A stretch of DNA of 64,000 nucleotides, from contig NC_083653.1 of NCBI RefSeq assembly GCF_963576545.1, positions 17,033,139 through 17,097,138 of the forward strand. The letters run 5' to 3'. Below the pieces are notes generated by a model. The model saw nothing but the letters and a program-made list of their open reading frames with translations. It was not told where the DNA came from and made no database searches. Source of the DNA: Limanda limanda. Lineage: Eukaryota > Chordata > Actinopteri > Pleuronectiformes > Pleuronectidae. A program made the translations under genes and the position numbers. Positions 51,206 to 64,000 of the stretch are shown piece after piece. Numbering within the stretch: position 1 is the stretch's first letter; every line of letters begins with the position of its first letter.

Positions 51206-52080
51206 AACACACAAACAAATGTGAGCGTGTGAGCTCAGAGCAATGTGCATCCACACAGGGCTTGGTTCGCAAGCAGGGCCGGCTGCCCTGCTTTTCCACA
51301 GGGCCGGCTGCTGGTGAGATGATGAATGTGCTGCTCCACCGTGTGTCCTCCCTTTGTTAATAGAGTGATAGAGCCACAGTGGCACCCCGTGCTTGCCACC
51401 CCTCCTATCAGCTACATCCAGGAAGTGGTCATAAATAGGCACATAAAGCCACAAAGCCCTTGGCATCTGAGCAGGGTCAAAGACGCTTTGTAATTTTTAC
51501 CTCATTACAAGAGTGGAACCGTTTCCACACTGTGCTGCCCTTGGGATGAAGTCCTCTGCCTTTATGGGAGACCCACTAAAAGGAAACACAACAAAATTAG
51601 GAGTTATGGGGATATATGACCATCCTTCCTTTTGTTTTATGAGATAGTTGTAACTCCGCAAACTTCACTTTTGAGCCCTCCGAGGAATAAAACATCTTCA
51701 AAGAAAATGATAACAGTCGGCTACAGAACGCCTCGAGGCAGAGAGGGTATCATCAGCTCCGCCCTCCTCTTCCTACTCCATTGGTCAAGTTCACACCCAA
51801 ACGCCTGTCACTCATCTTGACAAGCTGTCAGCTTTGTAGCGCTATCTAGCCTCGGGCTGAGGGGTCCGGCGTCGGCGAAGCTCACAACAGATGCAGAAAA
51901 TGTGGAGTTTGAATGGCTCACGTCGACTGAACACACGCAGGTTCACTGTTCTTTTGCCACCGTCGTCATTTCACCACAGTGAGTTTGTTGTGAGCTGTCG
52001 AGCAGAGAGGTGCTAGTATTTGTGTGACTACAACACAAGCAGACGATGGCAGACTGGGCAAGTGCAGGAAATAAAGGTGT
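50758..52080. other. Non-coding sequence with one CpG-rich patch
   Basis: AC tracts lie at 51017-51047 and 51174-51216. 51690-51990 is locally CpG-rich (GGGTCCGGCGTCGGCGAAGC at about 51864) and low in repeats. A pyrimidine run ending CATTTGCAG at 50800-50825 looks like a splice acceptor, but the frame after it closes within 21 codons. No gene is supported. Confidence 0.45.
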
Positions 52081-54601
52081 GCTTGATTATTTCTTTAGTT
52101 TTTAAAAACCCTCTGCCAGGAAATGTTAATGCAGGAATACACTGCTCCATCATTAGACCTTCCACTTTTTATTAAAAAATGTGATAATTTGTTTGAACTA
52201 ATCAAATATATAAATGGTAAAACTGTTACATTTTTACAGTCTATTATGTAAGTGCAAGGTTCAGCGGAAAACCCTCTCAAAAGTCCTTATCAGATTGACC
52301 TTCTGCATTCCATACCGACCGAACAGTGAACCAAGCTAATGAATGAAATTAGTGGACACTTGAGTACAGAGTGGTGGTGATAAGATTAGCATCCAAGCAT
52401 CTACACCACAGACGTCGAAATGACCAACTAAAAAGACAGACAGCAGCTGCCGATTCTTCCCACAGTGACAATAAATGTTAGGATGGATGCAACCCAAGGG
52501 AGGAGGTGGAGGCAACAGGAAATGGAACAACACAATATTGAGTCAGCAGGGACACGCACTGTTAGTTTATCAAGGGATGTATGACGTCAAGACACTCATC
52601 TGATGATTTCTATTTAAATTAAGTTAATATGCATCATCGCTGCTCAAGATGTGCAAAGCAATTAATCTCCTCCTATGACAGAAAGACAGAAAGAAAGAGA
52701 AAAATGTGTTATTTAACAGGGTCTTACATTCAGAACGGCTTTACACCTTCACACCTCACTCTAGTGTGCATGTATATCTTGATTATGAGGGGGAGAGAAT
52801 ATGAAATAAGAATTCAATGAAACAAAATAAAGTGAGTGCAACTGTCACTGTGCCCTACTAACGATAAAAATGAAATATTAGATAAAGTAAAAGTGTATTA
52901 TATATAAATAACATTAACATTAAAATAGTGATGGTAATGACCCAACCAACACAGCTGAGTAACTACTGGACCAACCCAACCCATGTGATGATGTGTTAAA
53001 TATTCAACGCAAATATTGGTATATATTATATAATATAAATCATATATAGGCTATCATACTTTTTATAGTTTGTTCAGTGTGTTGCCCAAGGACACTTCAG
53101 CATGCAGACTGAAAAATAACACACAATGAACCAGTGAAATCACTTTACTACTTTATTCAAAGTATATCCAAGATATAGAAATACAAATCATACATGCAGT
53201 CCACGGTGCATGTCATTTTTTCAAAAAGCCTTCAAGTCTACAACTCCCAATAAATTCCTAATTTAAAAATATCCCAAAAGGCTGAACCCTGCAGTTTTTC
53301 TGTGTGTAAAAATAGTACAAATAATACAAGAGAATTTATAATTAAAGTGTTTCAGCACAATGAGAGTAAACTATGATGATTTAGTCATTTTAGTATAGTA
53401 ACAACAACAACAATGTATTCAAGCCTGTAGTGAACATTGAAAGTGAAAAAGCACCATTCGTGGTAGTGACAGTGAGCGGCTCCTCTCAGCCTCCACTTCA
53501 CAGTAAGTAGTGGTTATAGTTTATTTTGGAACGACATCAGCTCACCAGTAAACCACCGTGACACAGAGCAGAAACAGAACAACGAGCAGTTTTACATGGT
53601 GGAGTCTGTTTTGTTTTCTGTCTGTTTACGGGACGTGTCCAAAATGTACCGAAACAGTTTTGTTTCTCTGCAGAAAATTTGGACCGTTGCAAACTGTTTG
53701 GTATTTCGACAGAGATGAACTTGGGTTGATCAAAGCACTTGTTTGCCAAGGACGTGCTCATTAGCATATAGTCTGAAATACCTGGCAAAGGCATTAAAGG
53801 GAAATGTCAACGCTTGTATTTCTATGTTTGTTAATAGTATTTTACAGCTAGTGTTGTCAGCTTGCTGTTTTCCTTCAGAAGCGGCGTATAGTCGGTTATG
53901 ATCTTTTATCACCGCGGGTGCCACGCTGCGTGACACACTTTCATCATAGTGTAGTTTAACTGTGAACAAACAAACCTCCTCCACCTCGGGGGTCTCTCAT
54001 GCCTAAACAAAGACCTCAGGGGATCGTTCTGATCGGCTGCAGGCTTCCCAGGGTAGTGCTTCACTTCCACTTGTGTAATACTGTAAATGTATCGCCTGTG
54101 AGCCTGGCCGAGCATAAAAGCAACAATACATGCAATAATATGTTTTACCTCTTCTTTTGTGTTTACTGTTGTCAATGCTGATAAGTATGGTGCCGTTTCT
54201 TCTGTGTTACAAAGGGAGAGGCCCCTGACACAGGCAGTAATGGAGTTAATGTTTCTCACGACACAACAAGAGTGGTTTGATTAGAATACAGTAGATATCA
54301 GAACTGGGCACGTGCTGCATCAGAGACCACGCTGGCAAAAACCCAAGAAAAGACAATTCCTACCCCAGTACAGGATCAACTTACTGAGTGTATAACCTGA
54401 AAAATCAAGGAAAATCTAATATTATTTCATAGATGTAAGAGAACTGTCTTCTCGCCAAATGTGGAGTGAAAATCAAAGCTGACTTTTGAGGATGAAAGGC
54501 TGAAGGATGAGGCTGTAGTGGAGAGTAGTAAAGTGCTTAATCGTTTAACATGTAGATGTAAATAAATAAAAGCTGACGTTTGTCTCCGAATCATCTCAAT
54601 A
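52081..54601. other. AT-rich non-coding sequence
   Basis: A 28-bp piece at 53083-53110 is the reverse complement of the conserved body of the SINE at 20339 (GAAGTGTCCTTGGGCA), so it is a SINE remnant. A CRE-like TGACGTCA is at about 52581-52588. No gene is seen. Confidence 0.5.
53083..53110 (-). repeat. Fragment of tRNA-derived SINE body
   Basis: Its reverse complement contains GCATGCTGAAGTGTCCTTGG, matching the SINE at 20339-20587 with one mismatch over that stretch. Head and tail are missing. Confidence 0.45.
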
Positions 54602-54609
54602 ACCTAAAC

Positions 54610-55075
54610 CAGGGGTGTCCAAACTACGGCCGCGGGCCATCTGCGGCCCGCCATCCATTTTAAATTGGCCCGCCTCAAAAAATAAAAATAAAAAAATTTT
54701 TTTTTTTTTTTTTTAAACTAACAATTTAGTAGCACTTAAATGGCACTTACTTATAGCACACTTATTGTAGTTTTGCTCTATTTTTGAAGAAATTGTACTT
54801 TCTTGATTCTTGTTGTTCTGGGTTTGTACCCTCGGGTACCCTTGAATGCACTTATTATAAGTAGCTTTGGATAAAAGCGTCAGCTAAATGTAATGTAATG
54901 GACTATGGCCCACTGTATTGTACTTCTCAGATAACACCGTTACGCCCCCCCTGCCCTGAGCGACGCGATTGTCAACAGTCCGATCCAGGGCAGGGGGGCG
55001 TGGCGGCGTGAGTGGCCCAGACCATCGTATTTTTTTCTGTATGTGGCCCTCGGGTAAAAAGTTTGGACACCCCTG
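54610..55075. mobile_element. Non-autonomous hAT-type element (466 bp)
   Basis: Ends are CAGGGGTGTCCAAACT and its exact reverse complement (16-bp terminal inverted repeat), flanked by a perfect 8-bp duplication ACCTAAAC (54602-54609 and 55076-55083). An 8-bp target duplication and CAGGGGTGTCC-type ends are the signature of hAT transposons. The outer parts are GC-rich (CGCGGGCCATCTGCGGCCCG near the left end). There is no transposase frame. The AT-rich middle includes another repeat listed separately. Confidence 0.8.
54735..54900 (+). repeat. Nested repeat with GCTTTGGATAAAAGCG tail
   Basis: Contains GGCACTTACTTATAGCACAC, GAAGAAATTGTACTTTCTTG, ATTCTTGTTGTTCTG and the tail GTAGCTTTGGATAAAAGCGT with TAAATGTAATGTAATG. 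I recognise the tail as that of a very common teleost repeat. It sits inside the hAT-type element, so either it inserted there later or it was captured. Confidence 0.6.
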
Positions 55076-55210
55076 ACCTAAACCCAAATATCTTCTGTGT
55101 GCAACCAAAACAAAGGAATACATTTTCCAATAGTTTCTATGGGGACTTTACACTGTCACCGCAGTTGAGGATCCTCTGCTTGGGTTGTGACAGCTAATTT
55201 CAGTCCAGTC

Positions 55211-55369
55211 CATAGACTGTATATGGACATAGTGATAATAGCCACCTAAAATGATATGGCTCATTTTTGAGAGAGAATCTAATTTGAAAATCTAATTTGA
55301 CTTTTATTTGGTCAATCCACTAACATAGCAGAGGTAGGGCTTTCATCTCAACCATCATTACAGTCTATA
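55211..55369 (+). mobile_element. Inverted-ended non-autonomous element, copy D (internally deleted, 159 bp)
   Basis: Left end CATAGACTGTATATGGACAT and right end CCATCATTACAGTCTATAG are retained, together with AATCCACTAACATAGCAGAG, but most of the middle is gone. Confidence 0.5.
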
Positions 55370-56709
55370 GATGTGTTTCAATTCAGGGTTTGCATCATTC
55401 AGAGGCTGCATTTAAGACACATTGTGTCCCCAGTGGCATGACTAGACTGTCCCATTTCAAAGGCTCCTTCAAATGGAGCAGACAAATGCATCCTTTTATC
55501 CCTCAGAAACAAAAGCCTCCAGCAGCTTGATCTTTCCTGGCTCACCCTATCCCAGGGTTCATTGTGCTTCGGTGATGAACCGTTTTTCAAAGCGGTAATG
55601 GCGCCGACAAGACTTCCAATATTTGAGTAACACATTACACAGTCATTTATTTACTGTATTACAACAGTACACATGTTGAAAAAAAAACAAGGAGCAGGTC
55701 CAACTCCAGCTCTGTTGCTGTGCATCAGCCTCTTTAGACCAGATGATCTTGTTTTGGTTTGGCTTATGTGGTCTATGTCTAAGTAAGGTGGACAACTGAA
55801 ATAACACCACAGAGAAATTATGTTTTGCACCAACCTTTTCCGGCTAAAATAAAAATATACAAAGATTAGCACTTTAACCCACGGTGGTTGGAGACTTGAA
55901 ACAACCCTCACAGCCTTGTGATGTTTAAGCCTGTCTGCATCAAGGTCCCTGGTATTTGGTCCCACAGCCTCACTTTGCTTGCGGTTTCTGTCTCGTGACT
56001 CCACAGGGAGCAGGAGAAGATTAAGAGTGAGACATCTATGTGGGCAAACACAAAAAACAAATAGACATAGGAGAAGCAAAGCCTCTCAGGGTAATAAGAC
56101 GACCGACTCATGTGAGCTTTATGCATCGTTAGTTTCGGTCCACTTTGTAACCTGTACAGCCTCCTCCTCTCCCTCCCCCCTTTCCTTTTAGACAAGTGCT
56201 ATTTGGTAAAGCAGAGATCCCAGAACAAAATAATAACAGCCAGAGAAGGAGGGGAAAAAGGTAGCTGTTCAAAGATGTGATGTTTGACCTAGAAAAAAAT
56301 GCCTACGAATCCCCTTTGAATTATTATTTGGAGTTACGAGTGGCAGCGGCACAAGCTCTCACTTCAAAAACAAACGTGTGAGCAGTCAGGTTTCCGATTT
56401 TCAGGGTCAGGCCTCTGCTTTATTTGCTCGGGCTCCGACAAATTCCCCTTTGGTATTTGGTTCATTCCAATTAATGGCAGTGGTGGATGTTTGAGCAGCT
56501 CATTGATGTTTATCAGTTCTGATGAGAGAAAACTGCCACCATCATGGGCCCTGATTATAGCTTTATTCATCTAATGCCAACACACACGCACACACAAGCA
56601 CACACACACACTAGAAAATGAGAGGGAGGTCTGCAGGATATATTGTACTGTAGATCCTCCTGTGCTGTGTTGTGTTACAAAGCACCATAACACACATTCA
56701 AACAGTCAC
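55370..56709. other. Non-coding sequence, no gene seen
   Basis: 56370-56570 is low in repeats with ATTA cores and may be conserved. A minus-strand frame at 55651-56079 is open for 142 codons but not recognisable. AC tract at 56580-56612. Confidence 0.5.
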
Positions 56710-56773
56710 ACAAAACTGTGACTGATAAAAATGATCAAATGGCGGCAGAACGCTGATTACAGCGAGTGATTCA
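56710..56773 (+). repeat. 64-bp segment duplicated at 59357-59421
   Basis: ACAAAACTGTGACTGATAAA with ATGATCAAA and GCTGATTACAGCGAGTGATT is matched at the second site with about 80 per cent identity and one or two small gaps. See findings. Confidence 0.6.
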
Positions 56774-56854
56774 CCACCAACAGATGTTGTGTGATCGTAA
56801 ACAAGAGGAATTTTGTCAGAGCCCTGAATCAAACTTCCTGCCCTTACATGGCTG

Positions 56855-58995
<2,141 letters not shown>

Positions 58996-59026
<31 letters not shown>
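58996..59026. repeat. (AC)15 microsatellite, left flank of an inverted-repeat element
   Basis: Perfect AC directly abutting the element at 59027. Its counterpart (AC)n lies on the other side at 59300-59321. Confidence 0.9.
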
Positions 59027-59032
<6 letters not shown>

Positions 59033-59299
59033 ACAGCTATCTTAGTGAGGACACTCATTGGCATAATAATGCATTCCCTAGCCCCTAACCATCCAAACTG
59101 AATGCTCAATCCTAACCCCAACCCTTAACCTAAACCTTAAATCTAACCCTCACCCTAAAACGAAGTCTTAACTCCCAAACAGTCTATTAAAGGGGGGGTC
59201 ACAAAGTCAGGACCGCTCAAAAGGTCACTTACCCAAAATGTCCTCACTCCCTTGGTTGTAGACTCAAACTGGTCCTCACAAAGATAGCTATACAAGAGA
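59027..59299. mobile_element. Inverted-repeat element bounded by AC tracts
   Basis: The 23-bp left arm (59030-59052, starting TGTACAGCTATCTTAG) matches the reverse complement of the right arm (59272-59294) at 21 of 23 positions. The interior is rich in CCTAACC-type strings (CCTAACCCCAACCCTTAACC). I recognise this as a common teleost repeat. It is probably a MITE with preference for, or carriage of, AC microsatellites. Confidence 0.6.
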
Positions 59300-59321
59300 A
59301 CACACACACACACACACACAA
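59300..59321. repeat. (AC)11 microsatellite, right flank
   Basis: Perfect AC tract immediately outside the right arm of the element. Confidence 0.9.
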
Positions 59322-59356
59322 TACAGTGTTGTAATTCCAAGTGCTTACATATACTT

Positions 59357-59421
59357 ACAAAATTGTGACTGATAAAATGATCAAAATAGCAAGAATAAGG
59401 CTGATTACAGAGAGTCATTCA
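59357..59421 (+). repeat. Second copy of the 64-bp duplicated segment
   Basis: ACAAAATTGTGACTGATAAA with ATGATCAAA and GCTGATTACAGAGAGTCATT matches 56710-56773 in the same orientation. Confidence 0.6.
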
Positions 59422-61580
59422 TATGTATATATATAAAATGTATCACACACACTTAAACTATTCACATTAAAGGTAGCTATGGTCTACAAATACTGAACTC
59501 AATTTATTAAATATCCACCAAGTTTAACATTTTAATTGTATTGTCATATCATGATTTCTCTGAAAAGTACATGAGGACCTCAGTGTGTATGTAGGTGGCT
59601 ACAGCTCTGCTCACACTTCATAACAAGGTTTTTGTAAACTGCTGGATCAAGTAAGTTATGTCAAGTGTGTCAAGTAAAAAATCTGATATGTCAAGTTCAG
59701 CCTCAGGTGAGATTGTCCATGCCTACCCTGCTCCGTCCTGCAGCCTCGACAGGTGTGACTGGCTCACTCGCCAAATATATTGATTTTCCCAAGACCAATT
59801 AGCCTGGCGTCACAGATCTCACTCACAAATTCCGGACAGCTGGGGGATTTTCCAACTTTAATCACACATCAGTGCTAGCCCCTCGGAGCAGTCTGTAATG
59901 TTTATATCTTGCCCCGGCCCTCTGCCAACTCTGTATCGATCACTACCCGGCTTTCGCCCTGAGCCACGACCCGTAGCTATCCGTGTTCATCCGCCCGCCG
60001 CCCCTCTAGCTCTCCCTTCTCCTGGCAGCAGAGACGCAGCCGGAGGGGGCTCGGGCAGGAGAGTGATGATTTCCTCATGAAACTGCCATTGATTTTGTGA
60101 CATGCTGATGCCATCTCTTTCTCTGTCAGCAGAGAGAGTAGGAGAATGATCTGGTCTTTACAGAGCCGATTGGTGTTTATGTAAAACTGTGAATGAATGG
60201 GGTAATGCGCAGGTGGTTGGTTCACAGTCAGGCAGGAGTCAAATATATAACTGTTTAAATTAAACTTAGTCAGAACAGGGAAAATACAGGTATCTCCGAT
60301 GGGTGGTGCATGCTTTACAGCTGCAGCAGTTTCAGTTTCTACATTACTGTGCATACTGGCTCACTGGCAGTAACATGAAGCAACTGGGACAACAACATGA
60401 AGCAGAGCTGTCATTAATGTCATCTGTAATGCCTGGAGTTGTTTAACAAGTCCAGATGTTTCTAGTCACAAATAATGTTTTTATAACGTATTTAGCTAAA
60501 GTAGGCTTTAGGGGTACTACTGAGTGTCTCCATTTTCAGCTATTTTGTATTCATACTCTTTTAGGGGGGACTATATGCTCTTCATCCCACTACAGCTTTA
60601 ACAGATTTAACATACAACAAAACAATGAGATAAAAAATAATGCATTAGTATAAATTAAATAATGAATATGAAGCAGCTAACATGAGCCCCACTTCGAAAA
60701 AATCCATCAATAAAGCTTATTTTTTAGGAATTTCCGTTAATTTATTAATTTAGTTACATTTTAAAGCAAAAACTTTTGTGCTGTCAAGTAAAACTGCAAT
60801 AACTGATTATTTTGGCCAGAAGTGGTGAAACACTGACATATTGATTTTTTGAAGTTGTTTTTCTATCTAACAAGTAGATGTGAGACCAATATTCTCTGTC
60901 TTTTAGCTCTGTTCTTGGTCTCCACAGATCATGAGGGAAAAATCAGTTTGAATATATTCATCAGTCGCTTATTGTAATTATCTGCTGCTTGGTGGCGAGC
61001 AGCTCTGTCTAAGACCTCAGATGTAGAGGCAACATCATTCAGCACTGACCAAAGTGCAGAATTTTCTTTCCCTGTAAATGTTGTAAAGAGGTTAATCTTG
61101 ACTTTTACACTACTGCTACTTTTACAGCACTGATCATGTCAGAGACAGATCTACCTTTTCCTTTCGGCTCAATGCTCAATTTGTTCAGTTTTCCTGTGAT
61201 GTCCATTAAATTCAAGGTCTTGCACGTCAGCGTCCTGAAGCCACGAGGCGTCCTTCCCTCTAGATTCCATCGACTCTTTGATGTCACCCATTCAGGTCAA
61301 GGGAATTGATTGAGGACCGCGATGTGTGTGTAGAGGGAAAGATGAAAGACAGACATCCAATGCTATTCCAGTGCTACTTTTGTTAGCATTGCTAACAAGA
61401 TCAACATTCTTATGGTTAAAAAGCAAGTGGTACTGAAAAAGCTTGATAGTGCAAGAATTGAGAAAATTCAGTGAAGACATTTTCCAGAGTTTGCCGTTCA
61501 CATGAGAGGAGCGTCTGGGTCAGGTTCGTAACAAAGGGAAAAGAGGTGACACGTGAGTAGAAGATGCAGGACACAACAGA
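59422..61580. other. Non-coding sequence with one GC-rich patch
   Basis: 59880-60060 is CpG- and GC-rich (CCGCCCGCCGCCCCTCTAGC near 59991). The neighbouring 60060-60200 is low in repeats. 60420-60950 is AT-rich. No gene is supported. Confidence 0.5.
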
Positions 61581-62147
61581 TACACTCCTGATCAAAATCT
61601 TAAGACCAGTTAAAAAATTGCATGAATTTGCATTTTGCACTGTTGGATCTTAGGAAGGTTCTAAGTAGAGCTTCAAAATGCAAAAAGAAGAAATGGGAAC
61701 AAGAGACCAAAAATTGTGAGCAAAAATGGACTTCAGTTCCAGACAGTGGATGCCCTTCGTGAAGCCATCTTCACCACTTGGCGCAACATTCGCACTAGCC
61801 TTTAGAAACACTTGCATCAAGCATGCCAAAACGAATTTTTGAAGTGATCAACAATAATGTTGGAGCTACTCATTACTGAGTCAGTTTTTGACACTTTAAT
61901 TTCTGTTTTAGGAGGTTTTTTTTTTTTTTTTAGCTGTGGTCTTAAACGTTTGATCAGCTGATGAACAGCCTACTTCAGTTAAATTGTTGTTTTCAATAAA
62001 TTGCCGGCTCACAACTTTTGGGCTCTTGTTCCCATTTCTTCTTTTTGCATTTTGAAACTCTACTTAGAACCTTCCTAAGATTCAACAGTGCAAAATGCAA
62101 ATTCATGCAATTTTTTAACTGGTCTTAAGATTTTGATCAGGAGTGTA
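61581..62147 (+). mobile_element. Tc1-like deletion derivative with 141-bp inverted ends (567 bp)
   Basis: The left arm (61581-61721) and the right arm (62007-62147) are both 141 bp and pair along their length with only a few mismatches; each begins TACACTCCTGATCAAAATCT. The element starts and ends in TA, the Tc1/mariner target. Between the arms lie a remnant of a transposase C-terminus and an AATAAA. Long inverted ends plus an internal coding remnant show that it descends from an autonomous element of about 1.5 kb by an internal deletion. Confidence 0.85.
61746..61879 (+). pseudogene. Remnant of Tc1-type transposase C-terminus
   Basis: Codons at 61746-61802 read VDALREAIFTTWRNIRTSL and then hit TAG. 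After a frame change, 61805-61879 reads ETLASSMPKR followed by IFEVINNNVGATHY and a stop. Tc1 transposases end with a segment of the type W-N-I followed by SMPRR-x-x-x-VI-x-x-x-GG-x-TKY, so the order and spacing match. The catalytic DDE region is absent, and the frame change shows that the remnant is dead. Confidence 0.7.
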
Positions 62148-62712
62148 CATTCGTTGCAGACATCGCGTTTTATCACCAGAAGCTCTTGCATCTTGTCGTC
62201 TTTCCAAGTAGACATATTCGTCACCATCTTCTACATGAGTGGCTAATCCTTTCATGCCAAGATATTTGTATTCTTTTTATTTTTTTGTTGTTTTCTCACA
62301 AAGACTCCCTCATACATTAAGGAAAGGACCTGGCAAATAACCTCTCAGTCATTAATATTCTCCCGTAAAGCCCTACCGGAAAAATCTCAGGAAAGTTCAG
62401 TGTAGTGAAAGCAGCTCAGTTTACTGCTTGTTGTCCTATAGACACCGGCAGCTCTACAAATGTTACAACTGAGACAAGAGATTCTTTATTAAGCTCAACA
62501 TTATTTTTCAAATCTCTGCATTCTTCTGCCATGACCACGTCTTCAGACTCACTGTAGATAACAGCTGCTTTTCATCAGGACAGCTCTTAACTTAACATTA
62601 TAACTTAACAAGATAGATGTGAGATAGTTCGCCACTAACTGCAGTGTGATTGCCTCATCATAATTTGGCTCACTGGTGTCACTCTGGGCGGCGAGACAGC
62701 CAAAGTACTTGA
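62148..62712. other. AT-rich non-coding sequence
   Basis: No gene, RNA or further mobile element was seen. Confidence 0.5.
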
Positions 62713-62746
<34 letters not shown>

Positions 62747-62760
62747 TGTGTGTGCGTGTC
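62713..62760. repeat. (TG)n microsatellite
   Basis: TG tract with one TATG and one GCG interruption. A second tract, (TG)n with CTTGCG interruption, lies at 62885-62928. Confidence 0.95.
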
Positions 62761-62882
62761 TGTGTTCACATGTGAGCTTGTGGCTTTGAGAACAAATGTG
62801 TATTTAACTGTGTTTGTGTGCATATGAGTTTGGCATGATATTTTTGGAGTGTATCGGTTCCAGCAAAGGTTTGTACGTGTGT

Positions 62883-62915
<33 letters not shown>

Positions 62916-63302
62916 TGCGTGTGTGTGTTTTGGCTGAGTCACGGTGGTACTGGCAGGGTTGAGGCAGGTTGGGCTGAGACGGGTTGAGTTTGGAAGAGTT
63001 GGAGGAGCGGACGTGGGAACCGTCTCCCCTATTCCCCCATCTGTTCTGCTTGATGGAGGTGCAGGAGGTGATAGAGGTGGATTTATGAACATGTACATTA
63101 TGAGTAACACACACACAAACTCACACACACAGACAATTACTTATACATCCATATCCCCCCAGGCACTTGCATATTAGACATTTGTATGCACACACTTGCA
63201 GTAATTCCAATTAACACAAACACATGCAAATTCAAATACTTAATACACGTTTGCTAAAACTACAAAAAGTATTTCCTTTTGTGCAGACAGTACCTACATT
63301 AC

Positions 63303-63356
63303 CACACACACACACGAGCACACACACACTAGCACGCACACACACACACACACACT
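63303..63356. repeat. Interrupted (AC)n microsatellite
   Basis: Three AC blocks with GAGC and TAGCACG interruptions. Shorter AC runs occur at 63107-63132. Confidence 0.9.
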
Positions 63357-64000
63357 GAGCCACAGATGGTAGAGTGATGGGGTTAGGGCTTCCTGAGGTC
63401 TGTGCCCAAGTGTCCTGTGGGCAACATCTCTAGAGCCAAATTTTATCTTCCTCCTCCTCCCCCTGTTTTCCTTCCCACCTGACATGACACTCATTCATCA
63501 CCTGCAGGCACGGATTCTGCTTTACAGCCATTAGGATGCAGGTGGTGCTTCAGTCTAACCTTGGCTGAAGGTCTGAGGTTGTGACGTGCCTTCGCCTACA
63601 TTCACCTGTTGATCCCTTTCATTTGGGTAAGAGAGAGACTTCTGATAACGTTTAGTTCACTAAGCTAATTACTTATATCTGTGATCATTGAGTCACTGCT
63701 ACAGTCTAGCTCAACAGGTCAAAATAACCAGACCGGTCAGATGATCAGACAGGTCATAAGGAAATGAGCAGATTAGCCGGATTAGCCAAACAAATGGGAG
63801 TTTTAGTGCTGGGGCATGGGTACATGGCCAGGAAAACAAGAGTTTAGAGGTTACCCAAACAACAGCTTCTGTTTACATTGGCAATACTTCCACCTATAAA
63901 TTGTTTTAAAGTAAGGAAGTGGTAGAGATGTTGAGATCACGTGCATTCACATCATTTCAGTACGAGTCATTTAAACTGCAAGTTCCTTGGCTCTGGTCTC
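63357..64000. other. Non-coding sequence, no gene seen
   Basis: Short repeated strings (GGTCAGATGATCAGACAGGTC-like pieces, 63717-63760) occur but no gene or known element was recognised. Confidence 0.5.

Noticed and set aside
53152..53157. AATAAA on the minus strand with a 3'-UTR-like AT-rich upstream
   Set aside because: The hexamer is frequent in AT-rich DNA, and no exon or coding frame lies upstream on that strand.
24904..55123. Shadow frame at 54884-55123 on the minus strand
   Set aside because: It spans the hAT-type element end and a common repeat tail; not a gene.
55651..56079. 142-codon minus-strand frame
   Set aside because: No domain or start context; composition ordinary for non-coding DNA.
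59090..59160. CCTAACCC-type strings suggesting interstitial telomeric repeats
   Set aside because: The units are irregular and are part of the AC-flanked inverted-repeat element.

Overview
This window looks like vertebrate nuclear DNA, almost certainly from a teleost fish and probably a perciform-like lineage. The evidence is the very high density of (AC)n/(GT)n microsatellites, the lack of bacterial-type coding density, and several dispersed repeats I recognise as common in teleosts: a tRNA-derived SINE, a Tc1/mariner derivative, a hAT-type element, solo LTRs and a family of about 365-bp elements with inverted ends. No open reading frame could be supported as a real gene. The longer frames are either microsatellites read as Thr-His or Cys-Val polymers, or AT-rich or low-complexity frames with no recognisable domain. 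The window is best read as intergenic or intronic sequence.

Layout. 1-8 kb: mostly unique sequence, with a cluster of palindromic bZIP sites near 3.7 kb, two RFX-type X-box palindromes (0.2 and 4.3 kb) and two old dispersed repeats (0.6-0.9 and 6.1-6.6 kb). 8.1-10.3 kb: a microsatellite supercluster, (TCC)n, (AC)n, (TG)n, (TTCC)n and (TC)n, leading into a CpG-rich stretch at about 9.86-10.3 kb. That stretch is the best promoter or first-exon candidate in the window. 10.4-10.8 kb: a 20-bp minisatellite and a retroelement-like tail. 13-33 kb: six copies of one inverted-ended family occur in the window, five of them here, two carrying nested insertions. This stretch also holds a 763-bp solo LTR (25.9-26.6 kb, minus strand) and a second known fish repeat at 31.6 kb. 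33-47 kb: mostly single-copy sequence with a few patches that look conserved. 47.3-47.6 kb: an unusual tandem array of four about 50-nt hairpins. 48.2-48.8 kb: a second solo LTR, plus strand. 54.6-55.1 kb: a 466-bp hAT-type element with an 8-bp target duplication and a nested repeat. 55.2 kb: an internally deleted sixth copy of the inverted-ended family. 56.9-57.0 kb: a 160-bp (TG)80. 59.0-59.3 kb: an inverted-repeat element flanked by AC tracts on both sides. 61.6-62.1 kb: a Tc1-like deletion derivative with perfectly matched 141-bp inverted-repeat spans and a remnant of the transposase C-terminus.

There is no set of cooperating genes to describe. The biology visible here is mobile-element history (nesting, solo LTR formation, internal deletion) and possible cis-regulatory sequence. 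The observations I would follow first are the 47.3-kb hairpin array, the CpG-rich candidate promoter at 10 kb, the X-box palindromes, and a 64-bp segment duplicated 2.6 kb apart at 56.7 and 59.4 kb. Statements that a patch looks conserved are impressions from base composition and motif density, not from an alignment.
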